Shown here piece after piece: positions 45,401 to 53,259 of a stretch of DNA of 64,000 nt. Position 1 is the first letter of the stretch; every line of letters begins with the position of its first letter. A model generated the notes under the pieces. The model was not told where the DNA came from. It was given only the letters and a program-made list of their open reading frames with translations, and made no database searches. A program made the position numbers and the translations under genes. Location of the stretch: positions 43,779-107,778 of IMG/VR virus record IMGVR_UViG_3300019458_000607; one strand, written 5' to 3'. The stretch comes from a virus.

Positions 45401-45787
45401 ATTATAAAGCCAAATTTCGATGTTAGCACAGGAAATGAAAATGAGGTAGGGAAAGACTCTGTACATTTAATTAATACTGGCGCTCCTGCAAATGTCGGAG
45501 CTGCAAGAGTAACTCAAAGACCAAATGTTACAACAGGATTAAATGGTGCAATACAAACATTCAGCAGTGGCGGAGGAAGTTCTATAACTGATGGCCAAAT
45601 TATCGGCGGCCAAAAACAAAATATTAGATTTATTGGTGTTGAACTTGACCAAATAAGTGTAGGCGATCCATGTATTACTATTAGCGAAAAAGAACAAGGA
45701 GCTTCGGCCGAAACTCGTCTATTCTGCTTTATAACAAAGCCAACTTTCAGTCCTTTCCCGGCTAGTGGACCTTTGTTTACAGGATAA
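42467..45787 (+). CDS. Large baseplate hub-like tail protein
   Basis: This 1106-residue protein is probably the tail hub or tip protein (Tal/gp27-like position). The first 230 residues have the mixed beta/helix layout of hub proteins: LEYIPEQFSYETLPQIGSG, a segment resembling tail-hub strands (GEFLIQGRITHADFSK), and SVIVEDIRKDLSNFF. The middle contains several large beta domains, and the C-terminal 100 residues (beginning near PNVTTGLNG) are glycine/serine-rich and could be a linker with a small tip. No lysozyme or peptidase motif is seen. It starts 18 bases after the fibre gene, next to a run of A. Confidence 0.6.
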   Translation: MPPLDSPYIVISGLPTVGEQAIDFPSGVFGIPLQAHLSALNASFGFDQNPHRFELEYIPEQFSYETLPQIGSGVQFNIGEFLIQGRITHADFSKSAKGNVISVIVEDIRKDLSNFFLDTYGIFGTSDAPATNVIDVRYWYIKNFAETRAFGRSKIARDLDLLDRHGASYRQIYEAIKYFEEQLGTVNDLISKIPIPEVIEAQLPFDPDSYRWQFKAQPVLEVLSKIMGDISYNFYWNMADKTINVINRKFAINIDRTKIPVPNDPAPILSLKYGQDEAERATSVRIYGAEMEGLVGVGRLKTESGAYDIAASGAIGHDIYDLGIITQGSIKGPPRFVPGWRNAKLKYFGPDGSIRIDRPTDKELKAALKGIEYWSMEKHLENRIDASTINQDIGPTTAVISRASASGIGFISNRGQPGREWVVEWYNRVRNFAQNHFARTYILSKDSALYDQLDEFDVVSAAWCNIENLTDDVSFEDNYKIKDKYRWLAPFWEHDANKMRGWASFVIFFGPAYSVVGPKWGADGKGTPGQFTSYNDEAGHQYVPVEFKKWDRAEDKFQEEFIKPVFEDEKGLMIRLPNTCWRRFDNGPDANLSNRPILRFFRRAYIGQTQIDMMSDPVAYGDIYEELTDVAIPIKVKRRYGTKWPSPWASGTGIDKEIQIIDGLAPWEYEPRGQKNSWELMENEARSILASRVVNRNIVTFAEVTKLGLPIISFDGFANQDLKPDEYGIVNHGVTSLNITKNTGWWQTKYNIKSHFPQFVRIKPIEDRTEEDFEFVIRRLEARIPVTPIEPFLAGNFLDDMTEDGHGVFTKDNKTSITIAVTITDVFDPDTNPFYVGKDEKGVVWPAAFRDIGSLSTESLLFQERKALCIDGFLQVGMRAVYHYEDLEDGSFTHYFTGGVQLSASRIVELLEAPKLIDSIWRASVKTVSETVLDAEGNPINVQSFTIKNVPFLSQQSVDTTLETGDKIFMGSNGNENNIIKPNFDVSTGNENEVGKDSVHLINTGAPANVGAARVTQRPNVTTGLNGAIQTFSSGGGSSITDGQIIGGQKQNIRFIGVELDQISVGDPCITISEKEQGASAETRLFCFITKPTFSPFPASGPLFTG

Positions 45788-45790
45788 TTA

Positions 45791-47602
45791 ATGGCATCTT
45801 CTAATAGAACGTTTGTATATAAAAAGCCTTCGCCTTTTGTAGTGCCACAAGTTTTCACAATAGAAGGATTGCCTTCAATAAATATTCCAAGAGAAACTTT
45901 ACACTATTCATCTGTTATAATTGAAGAGATAATGAAAAACATAAACGATGAATATGATTTTAGGGGAAGAACTAAGCCAGTATGGAAGGCATATAAAGCC
46001 GGAACAGATAACTTTACAACTTTTAGTCCAGATCCAGTTAATGGCAATAATTTATCAAGAGTTCCTCTCAAGTTTTTCCCAACAATAGTCAGGGATATAC
46101 AAATAGCTATAGAATCTCTTGTGAAAGATGATGGCTATCCAGATGATTTGCCATCTTATTTTGCAAGAATTTTTGGCAATGCTACTATACATAGGGCAAA
46201 AAATATATGGAACTCTTCTACTATAATAAAAGATGGCTATGTTGTTCCGGCTACTAATTCTGAAGGCAAACAAACATTAAATCCATTTACAAATATATTA
46301 GAAGGCACTTGGCCATTTCCTGTAAATACGGCAGATTACTTTTCAGACAATCATGTATCTAATCCGCTTGCTAGAATTGGCGTTGATATGCATGGCGATA
46401 AATATATTCAAACAGGAAAAGATTCTATTGAAACATCTGCTCAAGATTTCCCAGAACCACAAATTGGCAAGCAAAGGACAGAAGAAGGATTAACTATAGT
46501 TAACGGTCAAACTATTTCAAATCCTAGAAGTACATTAACAGGAATAGATGGTTTTGAACTTCCAATGAGACCAGAAGGCAGACCAACTTCTAATAGGGAA
46601 AATCAGCAAAATACAAGCACAGGATTTGGAATGGGCCAAGTAGATTTAGATGCCGGTTACGGATATATGGGGCATCATCCTTTGGTTGTTGAACAACTTA
46701 GATGGCAACCGCCAATTATAGAAAAGTTTTTTGGACCAGATTCTATTAAAGATGCTCATTACACATCTAGGGTAATATCAAATACAACTATTAATTTGCC
46801 ATTTGTTTATTCTAATCCAGTAGAGAAAACTTGGTTTCTAAATTGGGGAAACTGGCTAGTAAAAGGAAAAGCTAGTTCAAGTAGCACAGGATTATCATTA
46901 ACTGCTTCGCCAGATCAATTTAATGGTTTTATATTTACCGATTGTCCTTTCCCGGTATTTTATCCTCCTTCAACTGTTACATGTTCATGTAGAGCGGGAG
47001 ATACTTCGTATGCTGTTTGGGGTGCTGGAGGGTTAGAAGATGTTCTGGAATTTAATAAAACATTCATATTCCAAACCGGATCTCCTCATACATTGCCTAA
47101 AAGAATAGGTCCTAAAACCAGAATAAGGGTCAAACATACGTATACAGTAAGTCAAGGAAGTCCAAATCCAAGACATTATTATGCGGTGATGGCTAGATTT
47201 AATGCAATTTCTTCTATTAATTTACAACCATTTATTCCTATTTATGTTGCAGAAGGAAGCAGTCCAGACTCAACTTTATTAGATTTCTTTAAAGTTAAAG
47301 ATATGGACGTACAGTCTCATTCAGATGGGGCAAAAAGTGTTAATATTATAGATGCAATTAAAAAAAGCTATACACAATATAATCAGACAACGGACTTTAT
47401 ATTGGCGATGGGAATATTTGTTAGACAAGAAGTTGGTTCAAGTAAGATATGTCCTGTTATAGATGTTTCTGGCGGAAGTATTGTAAGTCCAAGTTGTGCT
47501 AGCTCATTAGTATGTACAATGGGTGAAATTAAAACAGAAACATCGTATTTAATGCTTTGGGAACCTCCATTAGAAGAAAATGACATAAGGCTATCCACTT
47601 AA
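45791..47602 (+). CDS. Large distal tail protein
   Basis: This 603-residue protein is not assigned to a family. The N-terminal part is charged and helical (IIEEIMKNINDEYDF); the middle has proline- and glycine-rich loops; the C-terminal part is beta-rich with several cysteines (TCSCRAG). It begins three bases after the hub-like gene and precedes the last tail gene. It could be a baseplate wedge or fibre-attachment protein. Confidence 0.5.
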   Translation: MASSNRTFVYKKPSPFVVPQVFTIEGLPSINIPRETLHYSSVIIEEIMKNINDEYDFRGRTKPVWKAYKAGTDNFTTFSPDPVNGNNLSRVPLKFFPTIVRDIQIAIESLVKDDGYPDDLPSYFARIFGNATIHRAKNIWNSSTIIKDGYVVPATNSEGKQTLNPFTNILEGTWPFPVNTADYFSDNHVSNPLARIGVDMHGDKYIQTGKDSIETSAQDFPEPQIGKQRTEEGLTIVNGQTISNPRSTLTGIDGFELPMRPEGRPTSNRENQQNTSTGFGMGQVDLDAGYGYMGHHPLVVEQLRWQPPIIEKFFGPDSIKDAHYTSRVISNTTINLPFVYSNPVEKTWFLNWGNWLVKGKASSSSTGLSLTASPDQFNGFIFTDCPFPVFYPPSTVTCSCRAGDTSYAVWGAGGLEDVLEFNKTFIFQTGSPHTLPKRIGPKTRIRVKHTYTVSQGSPNPRHYYAVMARFNAISSINLQPFIPIYVAEGSSPDSTLLDFFKVKDMDVQSHSDGAKSVNIIDAIKKSYTQYNQTTDFILAMGIFVRQEVGSSKICPVIDVSGGSIVSPSCASSLVCTMGEIKTETSYLMLWEPPLEENDIRLST

Positions 47603-47630
47603 GAGCGTAATATTATAAAGGAGAATAAAA

Positions 47631-48332
47631 ATGGCTAATTTAGGGACAATTAGGTTTAGATCGGCCAGAGCAAGCGGCTTGCAAATTTCACAGTTGGGTT
47701 CTGGCTTGTTTGATTTTTTGGGCTTTTTCGGTGCTGCCGGACATGAAGAAGGTATTGAAATAGGTTCATATAATGACACGTCTATTGTTGTTACAGAACT
47801 TGGAATTCCACAATTTACGACTTTTGGCGGATCCAGCTATTGCACAAACTGTAAATTTATAACCAGTACAACGGCTCAAATATCAGGATTGCCAGCAGGA
47901 CCTTATACTAAGCCAATTAATCAAATAAACGTATTTCATCCCGGAAACTTAACTACTGCACCCAACTTTAGGAATAGAGCTTCTGGTACTTTATTAGTTC
48001 AATATACTGCATCTGGAACATCTAAAGTTCATACATTTAATGCTAAGATGTATGGATATGATAGATTTGGTGTAGTTACAGATCCGCCTCCTAATGTTAC
48101 TGTTCTTGGATTTGAAATTAATGCAAGCGGACTATTTAAAAATGCGGCCCATTCTGGACAATGGCACAATATGATGGGGAGAGACGACGCATTGGAATTT
48201 GTAGACCATTCTCCAATGTTTGGATATCGTGATGCCCATACGCATCTATGGGTTGCCGCAATAACTTGTAGGGCCAACTCAGTTGGTATTTTAAATGAGT
48301 GGGCAATTGCAATGCAACTTCAGTTCGTTTAA
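47631..48332 (+). CDS. Small distal tail/virion protein
   Basis: This 233-residue, beta-rich protein starts with AAGGAG upstream of the ATG. Strands with aromatic and Gly/Ser-rich turns (ASGTLLVQYTASG, GLQISQLGSGLF) suggest a jelly-roll or fibre-tip domain. It is the last gene of the plus-strand block; its stop codon directly abuts the stop codon of the minus-strand gene. Confidence 0.5.
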   Translation: MANLGTIRFRSARASGLQISQLGSGLFDFLGFFGAAGHEEGIEIGSYNDTSIVVTELGIPQFTTFGGSSYCTNCKFITSTTAQISGLPAGPYTKPINQINVFHPGNLTTAPNFRNRASGTLLVQYTASGTSKVHTFNAKMYGYDRFGVVTDPPPNVTVLGFEINASGLFKNAAHSGQWHNMMGRDDALEFVDHSPMFGYRDAHTHLWVAAITCRANSVGILNEWAIAMQLQFV

Positions 48333-48806
48333 TCACTTTCCGCTTAGGTCTACTTCTAAATCTTTATCGTCTAACATAATGCCCAAAAAAGGTCTAGAAT
48401 TTTCATGGCTTTCTTCTATTTCATGCCACTCTATTTCTTTTTCTGTAGTGCTAGCATTAATGCATAGATTTATAATAGAGTTAATGTTGTCATCGTAAAC
48501 ATAAATGTTAATTCTTCCAAGTGCCACGTTGCATATTTCTAAATTTAGATCTTTAATTTCTTTGTTCCACCTTACTATTTTAATGATCATTGTTTTTAGA
48601 CGTTCTTTTACCTCTTCTTTTTTCCATATAATTTTATCTTTTTCTTTTTGGTTTGTGCTAGTTAAATTTTCTAATTTTTCTCCAAGCAAAACCAGATTAA
48701 CATAGTCTTTGTTTGCTTTTACTAGGTCTCTACAATATGACTTTATTAATGGCAACATTTTTATTGCATTCTTGACGGTATAATATTTTGGCTGCTTTTT
48801 TGCCAT
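48333..48806 (-). CDS. DUF2203-like protein
   Basis: This 157-residue protein resembles the DUF2203 family. It has an N-terminal YTVKNAIKMLPLIKSY helix, a long charged helical middle and a C-terminal WHEIEESHENSRPFLG, matching the family pattern in which a Trp-His-Glu step is followed by Gly/Arg-Pro. The family's function is unknown. It overlaps the upstream GT9 gene by 46 bases and is the last gene of the minus-strand operon. Confidence 0.6.
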   Translation of the reverse strand: MAKKQPKYYTVKNAIKMLPLIKSYCRDLVKANKDYVNLVLLGEKLENLTSTNQKEKDKIIWKKEEVKERLKTMIIKIVRWNKEIKDLNLEICNVALGRINIYVYDDNINSIINLCINASTTEKEIEWHEIEESHENSRPFLGIMLDDKDLEVDLSGK

Positions 48807-49771
48807 AGAATTTCTTTTATTTTTGCCAGAACTTTTTCCAAATTAACGTTTAAACATCCGTTTTTATAACATTCTCCTATATTGTTTACGTTATGTTGGC
48901 AAAAAATCCTTTTGTCGCAATTATTCGCCGCTATTAATGCATTCTTATTAAACGGTCTATTCTTTATTATTGAAGTAAAAAGGAAGATAGTAACTGTTGG
49001 AACATTAAGTGCGGCAGCAATGTGTTGTGGGGCATTATCAGACCCTATTAGTATTTTAGACATTCCAATTAGTGCGGCCGAAGTTTTTATATCGGCAAAC
49101 ATACCAACAGCATTATATACATTTTTATTACTGGAGACAAGGTCCAATACACTTTCGGCATCTGATTTATCTTCTTGTCCCCCTAATAAAACTATGTCAA
49201 AATTTGGATACTGTAATTGCAAAGAATCTATTAGCTTGGCGAAATTTTGATGTCCCCAAAATTTAAGACTCCAATGGTCCATTTTATTGTTTGCGACACT
49301 TACACAAATAATGTCTTTTTTAATATCCTTTACAAATTCTTTTGCTTCTTCTATATTGTATTCAAATATAGACATCTCGGTAGTTGGTGTTTCGCCTATA
49401 AAACCAAGTTTTTTGGCGAATTCCATCTTAAATTCTACTTCATGCTTTCCCCAACAAGGACCTATATTTAGCTTATATTTATTTTTAGATAGCTTAATTA
49501 ATTCGTTAGACAAAGATTCTATAGATCCTACTGGCGAAATTATTAAATGATCGATAGATGGATAGCAATTATTTAATATTCTTGGTCCATGGTCAGAAGA
49601 TAGTATTGTGTCTATAAAACTTAAGCCTTCTAAAACTCTATTAGACCTGTTCCAGCCAATATATATAAGTTCACAATTTGGCTTAATTGACTTAATGGCT
49701 TTTAAACAAGGAGTTGAAAGAATAGCATTTCCTATGCCAGAATTTTCAATATATACTATTTTCTCTCTCAT
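48761..49771 (-). CDS. GT9-family glycosyltransferase (heptosyltransferase-like)
   Basis: This 336-residue glycosyltransferase of the ADP-heptose:LPS heptosyltransferase (GT9) type contains the family signature GSDNAPQHIAAALNVPTV at residues 243-260 and an N-terminal Rossmann strand with SGIGNAILSTP. The family usually adds heptose to lipid A core sugars or transfers sugars to proteins. Here, with a GT2 in front and a GT9-GT2 fusion further upstream, it may decorate virion or host glycans. It overlaps the GT2 gene by four bases. Confidence 0.82.
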   Translation of the reverse strand: MREKIVYIENSGIGNAILSTPCLKAIKSIKPNCELIYIGWNRSNRVLEGLSFIDTILSSDHGPRILNNCYPSIDHLIISPVGSIESLSNELIKLSKNKYKLNIGPCWGKHEVEFKMEFAKKLGFIGETPTTEMSIFEYNIEEAKEFVKDIKKDIICVSVANNKMDHWSLKFWGHQNFAKLIDSLQLQYPNFDIVLLGGQEDKSDAESVLDLVSSNKNVYNAVGMFADIKTSAALIGMSKILIGSDNAPQHIAAALNVPTVTIFLFTSIIKNRPFNKNALIAANNCDKRIFCQHNVNNIGECYKNGCLNVNLEKVLAKIKEILWQKSSQNIIPSRMQ

Positions 49772-50526
49772 TGTGAGAACTTTTTAAAGTTTGGGTGAGA
49801 TTTAATAATTTCTGGATATTCTCCGGTGTATTTTTTAAAAACTACACCATTTTTAAATACTTTATCATTTTCGTCTAAATTCCAGCTAAATTGCCCATGT
49901 AGATATATTCTTTCTTTTCTTTTTTCAAGAAATCTTTTAGGCGACTTACAGTAACTAAAATGGAAAAACTCTATGTCTTTACAACTCAAAGAATGATCAT
50001 TAATTATTGATTTATCATAACTTATGTCATTTGGCGCAACAAATGTATATTTATTAACATCTTTATCTATTTTAAATAGTCTTGGAAACTCAATTGGACA
50101 ATAATCTACAAAATTATTAACAAATGTCAAAGACTGGAATCTATAAACCAATTCTTTTTTATTAGTGTTAATTAGGCTTTTTACCCTATTTATGTTTGCC
50201 GTATCATATATTTCGTCGGCATCTATTAGCCAGAGCCAATGAGGTTCTTTTGGACAATACTGGAAATATCTATTTCTTTGTTCTAATTGACTATTATCAT
50301 TATGATGAAACAGCTTAATCTTACTATTTTGACTTGCAATCTGTTTTAATATCTCTATAGAACCGTCACAGGATCGTTTATTGCCGTTTATTTTATAGTA
50401 TTCGAGCCAAGATCCTTCTACTATAATAAGTTCGTCTAAATGGTCTATAATGGCCTTTATCACATATGAGATAAAATCTACCTCATTAAAGCAACACAAA
50501 AAGCCAATAGTCTTTATTGTTCCCAA
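49768..50526 (-). CDS. GT2-family glycosyltransferase
   Basis: This 252-residue glycosyltransferase has a GT-A fold. The N-terminus has a nucleotide-binding strand with FLCCFNEVDFISYVIKAI, the acidic metal-binding motif is DAD at residues 102-104 (WLIDADEIYD), and the C-terminal half has the aromatic/histidine-rich acceptor loop (FFHFSYCKSPKRFLEKR). It overlaps the methyltransferase gene upstream by 13 bases and the GT9 gene downstream by four. Together with the fused copy at 55379 it suggests two related enzyme pairs. Confidence 0.78.
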   Translation of the reverse strand: MGTIKTIGFLCCFNEVDFISYVIKAIIDHLDELIIVEGSWLEYYKINGNKRSCDGSIEILKQIASQNSKIKLFHHNDNSQLEQRNRYFQYCPKEPHWLWLIDADEIYDTANINRVKSLINTNKKELVYRFQSLTFVNNFVDYCPIEFPRLFKIDKDVNKYTFVAPNDISYDKSIINDHSLSCKDIEFFHFSYCKSPKRFLEKRKERIYLHGQFSWNLDENDKVFKNGVVFKKYTGEYPEIIKSHPNFKKFSQ

Positions 50527-51065
50527 ATTAATTTACCAGCTGGCTTTCTTTGTGGCATAATAGCAATTAAAGCAGAATATCCTGGCAATGTTGTTATTAT
50601 CTTATATTCCACTTTATACTTATCAAACACATTCTTTACTAGCGTAGCTTTACCAAATTGCCATCTTTCAATTGGCTGACTATCATCTATAATAAGAATT
50701 GCACCTTTATTAAGACAGGCTGCTTTATACTGCTCTAAAGTATATACTGGATCTTTATGAGAATCAAGATATAGAAAAGATATATTCCTGTCCAACTTTT
50801 TTATTGTTTCTGCTCCATCTCCAAGTAAAATTCTTTCTTCATCCAGTCTATGTTGATTTAGAACTTTTTTAGCCAATTCAACGGTATCTTTGTCGTTGTC
50901 TATTGAAATAAAATTTATATCATTGTCGGTGCAGTACTTGAGCAAATATAATGTAGAATACCCATCCTCTTCGCTCTCAAATTCAGATCGCAAACACCCG
51001 ACCTCGAAAACAGGCCCAACAGGAGCCATTGGTAAATATTTTAACAAAAGTTCTGCTTTATTCAT
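50514..51065 (-). CDS. Class I SAM-dependent methyltransferase
   Basis: This 183-residue protein has a Rossmann-type SAM-binding core. Motif I is VFEVGC (residues 19-24), motif II is ISIDND, motif III is GDGAETI, and a strand ends in LYLDSHKD. The fold resembles small O-methyltransferases acting on sugars or lipids (Methyltransf_24-like). Placed between the glycosyltransferases and the MT-A70 gene, it is more likely to modify glycans than DNA. The substrate cannot be read from the sequence. Confidence 0.68.
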   Translation of the reverse strand: MNKAELLLKYLPMAPVGPVFEVGCLRSEFESEEDGYSTLYLLKYCTDNDINFISIDNDKDTVELAKKVLNQHRLDEERILLGDGAETIKKLDRNISFLYLDSHKDPVYTLEQYKAACLNKGAILIIDDSQPIERWQFGKATLVKNVFDKYKVEYKIITTLPGYSALIAIMPQRKPAGKLIWEQ

Positions 51066-51074
51066 TTTTTGTCC

Positions 51075-51461
51075 TCAATATATTAATACATTACTTTTAA
51101 ACATCTTATCAGATGCTACATGAAACTCTTCTTCGGATATTTCTATAATACTGCCCCTTTCCATAAAAGATTTTGGGACTGTATATATCGTTATTTCTTT
51201 AATTTCATCTGAAGTTGTTTCAAAAGTTAATATTTCATACCTATTAACATCATCTCCAACTATTTTAATGTAAAGCCACCAAAATTCAGTCAAAGAATAA
51301 CTATTTTTAACTTTAAAGTATTTGCCGATATTTTTTTTGAGCTTTGGGACATTAATTTTGTCCAATTTATCTTGTAACTCTTCTATATTGCTTGTTATTT
51401 TCTCTCTTTTCTTTTGTAATTGTGATATTTTATAATCTATCTTTTTAGCTGCATTTTTCAT
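51075..51461 (-). CDS. Unknown coiled-coil protein
   Basis: This 128-residue protein is unknown. Residues about 8-40 form a lysine/glutamate coiled coil; the rest is predicted beta with FWWLYIKIVGDD and a strand-rich end. It is separated by nine bases from its neighbours on both sides and has a ribosome binding site (GGAGAAAT). No motif links it to methylation or glycosylation. Confidence 0.5.
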   Translation of the reverse strand: MKNAAKKIDYKISQLQKKREKITSNIEELQDKLDKINVPKLKKNIGKYFKVKNSYSLTEFWWLYIKIVGDDVNRYEILTFETTSDEIKEITIYTVPKSFMERGSIIEISEEEFHVASDKMFKSNVLIY

Positions 51462-51470
51462 ATTTCTCCT

Positions 51471-52076
51471 TTAAGCTACTTTTGTACCATTAACAATAAT
51501 GTCTTTACCAGAAATTATATCGTCTAGGTCTTCTTTTATATCTCGTCCAGTTATTTCATAACCCACCATTGACCATCCTGTTATAATAGGAGGCCTTGCA
51601 AAAATTTCTATCCTAGGCAAATCTCCGACTAACTCAACCATCTTGTCCCTAAAAATAGCAGGCTTCGTAGAATGTGGCTTTAAAACCGGAGCCTCGATGG
51701 TTTGTTTTACGTTGTTTGATTTTCTACTTATCTTGCCTCTTTTGCCTAATAGACAAAGTTCTACATCGTTTCTGCACCAAAATCCAAGTCCAGTATAAGG
51801 CCTTCCTGATTTATAAATTTTCCTCCAGCAAAATGCTAGTGTTACAGGCTTAAAATTCCAGGCGTTAAAAAGCTCCAAGTGTGCTCCGTCTACAATTTTT
51901 GTACATGGAATCCATAAAAACATCACAGCATTATCGTCGGCAATTTCGCCTATTGGCAATTTACATAACTGTTCAATTGTTAGACCATTGTAATGTTTTT
52001 TAGGAGAGCCATGTTTTTTCTCTGTAAAATTACGGAAAAGATATGGCGGATCTAAAAGCAAAATTTTGTGCTTCAT
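51471..52076 (-). CDS. MT-A70 family DNA adenine N6-methyltransferase
   Basis: This 201-residue methyltransferase has the MT-A70 catalytic motif DPPY at residues 9-12 (ILLLDPPYLF), followed by family steps LWIPC, GFWCRNDVELCLLGKRG and HSTKPAIFRDKMVELVG. Such enzymes methylate adenine at N6. In phages they usually protect the genome against host restriction or mark sequences for recognition. No partner restriction enzyme is visible in the window, so it is probably an orphan. The stop of an interrupted small gene directly precedes its start (TAAATG). Confidence 0.85.
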   Translation of the reverse strand: MKHKILLLDPPYLFRNFTEKKHGSPKKHYNGLTIEQLCKLPIGEIADDNAVMFLWIPCTKIVDGAHLELFNAWNFKPVTLAFCWRKIYKSGRPYTGLGFWCRNDVELCLLGKRGKISRKSNNVKQTIEAPVLKPHSTKPAIFRDKMVELVGDLPRIEIFARPPIITGWSMVGYEITGRDIKEDLDDIISGKDIIVNGTKVA

Positions 52077-52163
52077 TTAAATTACTTCCTTTTTTGTACT
52101 CAGCCATTCATTTTTATAGTTAAAAACATATTTATTAGACTTTTGAAACACTGCATTGATATG
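52077..52163 (-). pseudogene. 3' part of small gene split by the TnpB element
   Basis: Directly before the MT-A70 start, a frame runs ...HINAVFQKSNKYVFNYKN, then EWLSTKKEVI and stop (52077-52079). It has no start of its own and reads out of the right end of the TnpB element. On the other side of the element, an ATG at 53493-53495 overlaps the stop of the zinc-ribbon gene (ATGA) and reads MKKLKH before entering transposon sequence (5' part 53478-53495). Joining both at the shared CAT codon gives an uninterrupted 33-codon frame. I infer that the element landed in this small gene. Its function is unknown. Confidence 0.5.
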
Positions 52164-52300
52164 ATACACCCTCGACTAAACGTCGAGGGTTTCTGGTTAT
52201 CTAATTTAGACATAGCCTAAACTCCTTCCCAGTTTAGGGATTACCATTAAGCCCCACCTTAAGTTTCTGATTACTTGAGGTTTGACCATACCGCTTTGCT
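52164..52300 (-). ncRNA. Predicted omega RNA and right end of TnpB element
   Basis: TnpB proteins use a guide RNA transcribed from the 3' end of tnpB through the element's right end. Here two hairpins lie in this stretch: an 8-bp stem around the tnpB stop (CCTAAACT/AGTTTAGG, 52216-52238) and the 9-bp palindrome ACCCTCGAC/GTCGAGGGT (52168-52190). The guide would begin just beyond the right end, near ATCAATGCAGTG on the minus strand. The upstream border is a guess. Confidence 0.45.
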
Positions 52301-53259
52301 ATGTTAAACGCAGCATTAGCATCACGATGGTCATTGTGTCCGCAGTTAAAACATTTATATGTCTTACTCCTTGGCAGATTGATTGTTCCACAACGACTAC
52401 ATTCCTTACTGGTATTTTTTGGTGAAACGTAGTGAATGGATACACCACACAAGCCAGCCTTGTAAGTTATGAAAGATTGAAGTTGTCCATAGGACCATTG
52501 GTCTCTTTGTATTTTACGGTCAATCTTACTTCCTTTTACTTTAAGTTCTTCCACAACAATGGCTGATGAATGTTTTTGGGCATAATCAACAATTTGCCTT
52601 GACACTTTGTGATTAACATCTTTTGTTCTATTTAACTGTTTCTTTGACAATTTCTTTAATAGTCGTTTCTTTCCCTTTCTGGCAATCTTTGCCTTTCTAT
52701 TTCTGAAATTCTGCTTAATATCTTTGATTGATGGTCCAAGCCGTAGAACTTGACCATTTTGAGGATTAGCAAGTGTTGCCACATTGCCTTTGTAGTTTCG
52801 GTCAATACCTATTATATTTTGAGTTTCTGTTTCTGATTGGCAAGGTGTATCATATTGATATGTGAGATACCATTTCTTTTTTCTACGGAAGATTTCTATG
52901 TTTCTGATATGTCCAGATATTGGCTTTGGGAACCTTACAGATAACACTTGTTTCTTAAACAAAGCAGGAACACGAATACCAAAGGGATTACCATCTTTGT
53001 CGTGTTCCAACTTGACCTGCTTACCCTTATCTCCACACACTGGGATTACTGGTTTAGATACTCGCTTACACTTTTTGTTTCTTTGATACTTGGTAATCAG
53101 CGATTTGGCAACAACACAAGGAACATCCTTGTAATATTTAGAGGATGACTTTTCTCGGTTCTTTAGCATTAACTCTATGGTAGATTTAACTTTAGAGTTC
53201 AACTCTTCCAGGAAAGGATATAGATTATGCGGAAGCAAGACCTTGAAAGAAAGGACCAT
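52234..53259 (-). CDS. tnpB: TnpB RNA-guided nuclease
   Basis: This TnpB-family protein is the ancestor-type relative of Cas12. The RuvC-like nuclease residues are all present: Asp in GIDRNYKGNVA, Glu in VVEELKVKG and Asp in NDHRDANAAFNIA. The C-terminal zinc ribbon is complete (CSRCG and CFNCG). A basic helical insert, KKRLLKKLSKKQ, lies between the first two. I start it at the ATG at 53259 (MVLSFKVLL), where similarity to the family begins; an ATG at 53283 and a TTG at 53313 would add 8-18 residues over tnpA. At 341 residues it is slightly shorter than many TnpBs (about 370-400) but lacks nothing essential. It should cut DNA guided by its omega RNA. Confidence 0.9.
   Translation of the reverse strand: MVLSFKVLLPHNLYPFLEELNSKVKSTIELMLKNREKSSSKYYKDVPCVVAKSLITKYQRNKKCKRVSKPVIPVCGDKGKQVKLEHDKDGNPFGIRVPALFKKQVLSVRFPKPISGHIRNIEIFRRKKKWYLTYQYDTPCQSETETQNIIGIDRNYKGNVATLANPQNGQVLRLGPSIKDIKQNFRNRKAKIARKGKKRLLKKLSKKQLNRTKDVNHKVSRQIVDYAQKHSSAIVVEELKVKGSKIDRKIQRDQWSYGQLQSFITYKAGLCGVSIHYVSPKNTSKECSRCGTINLPRSKTYKCFNCGHNDHRDANAAFNIAKRYGQTSSNQKLKVGLNGNP

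Noticed and set aside
51471-52076. Restriction-modification system around the MT-A70 gene
   Set aside because: No endonuclease or specificity subunit is adjacent; the enzyme looks like an orphan.
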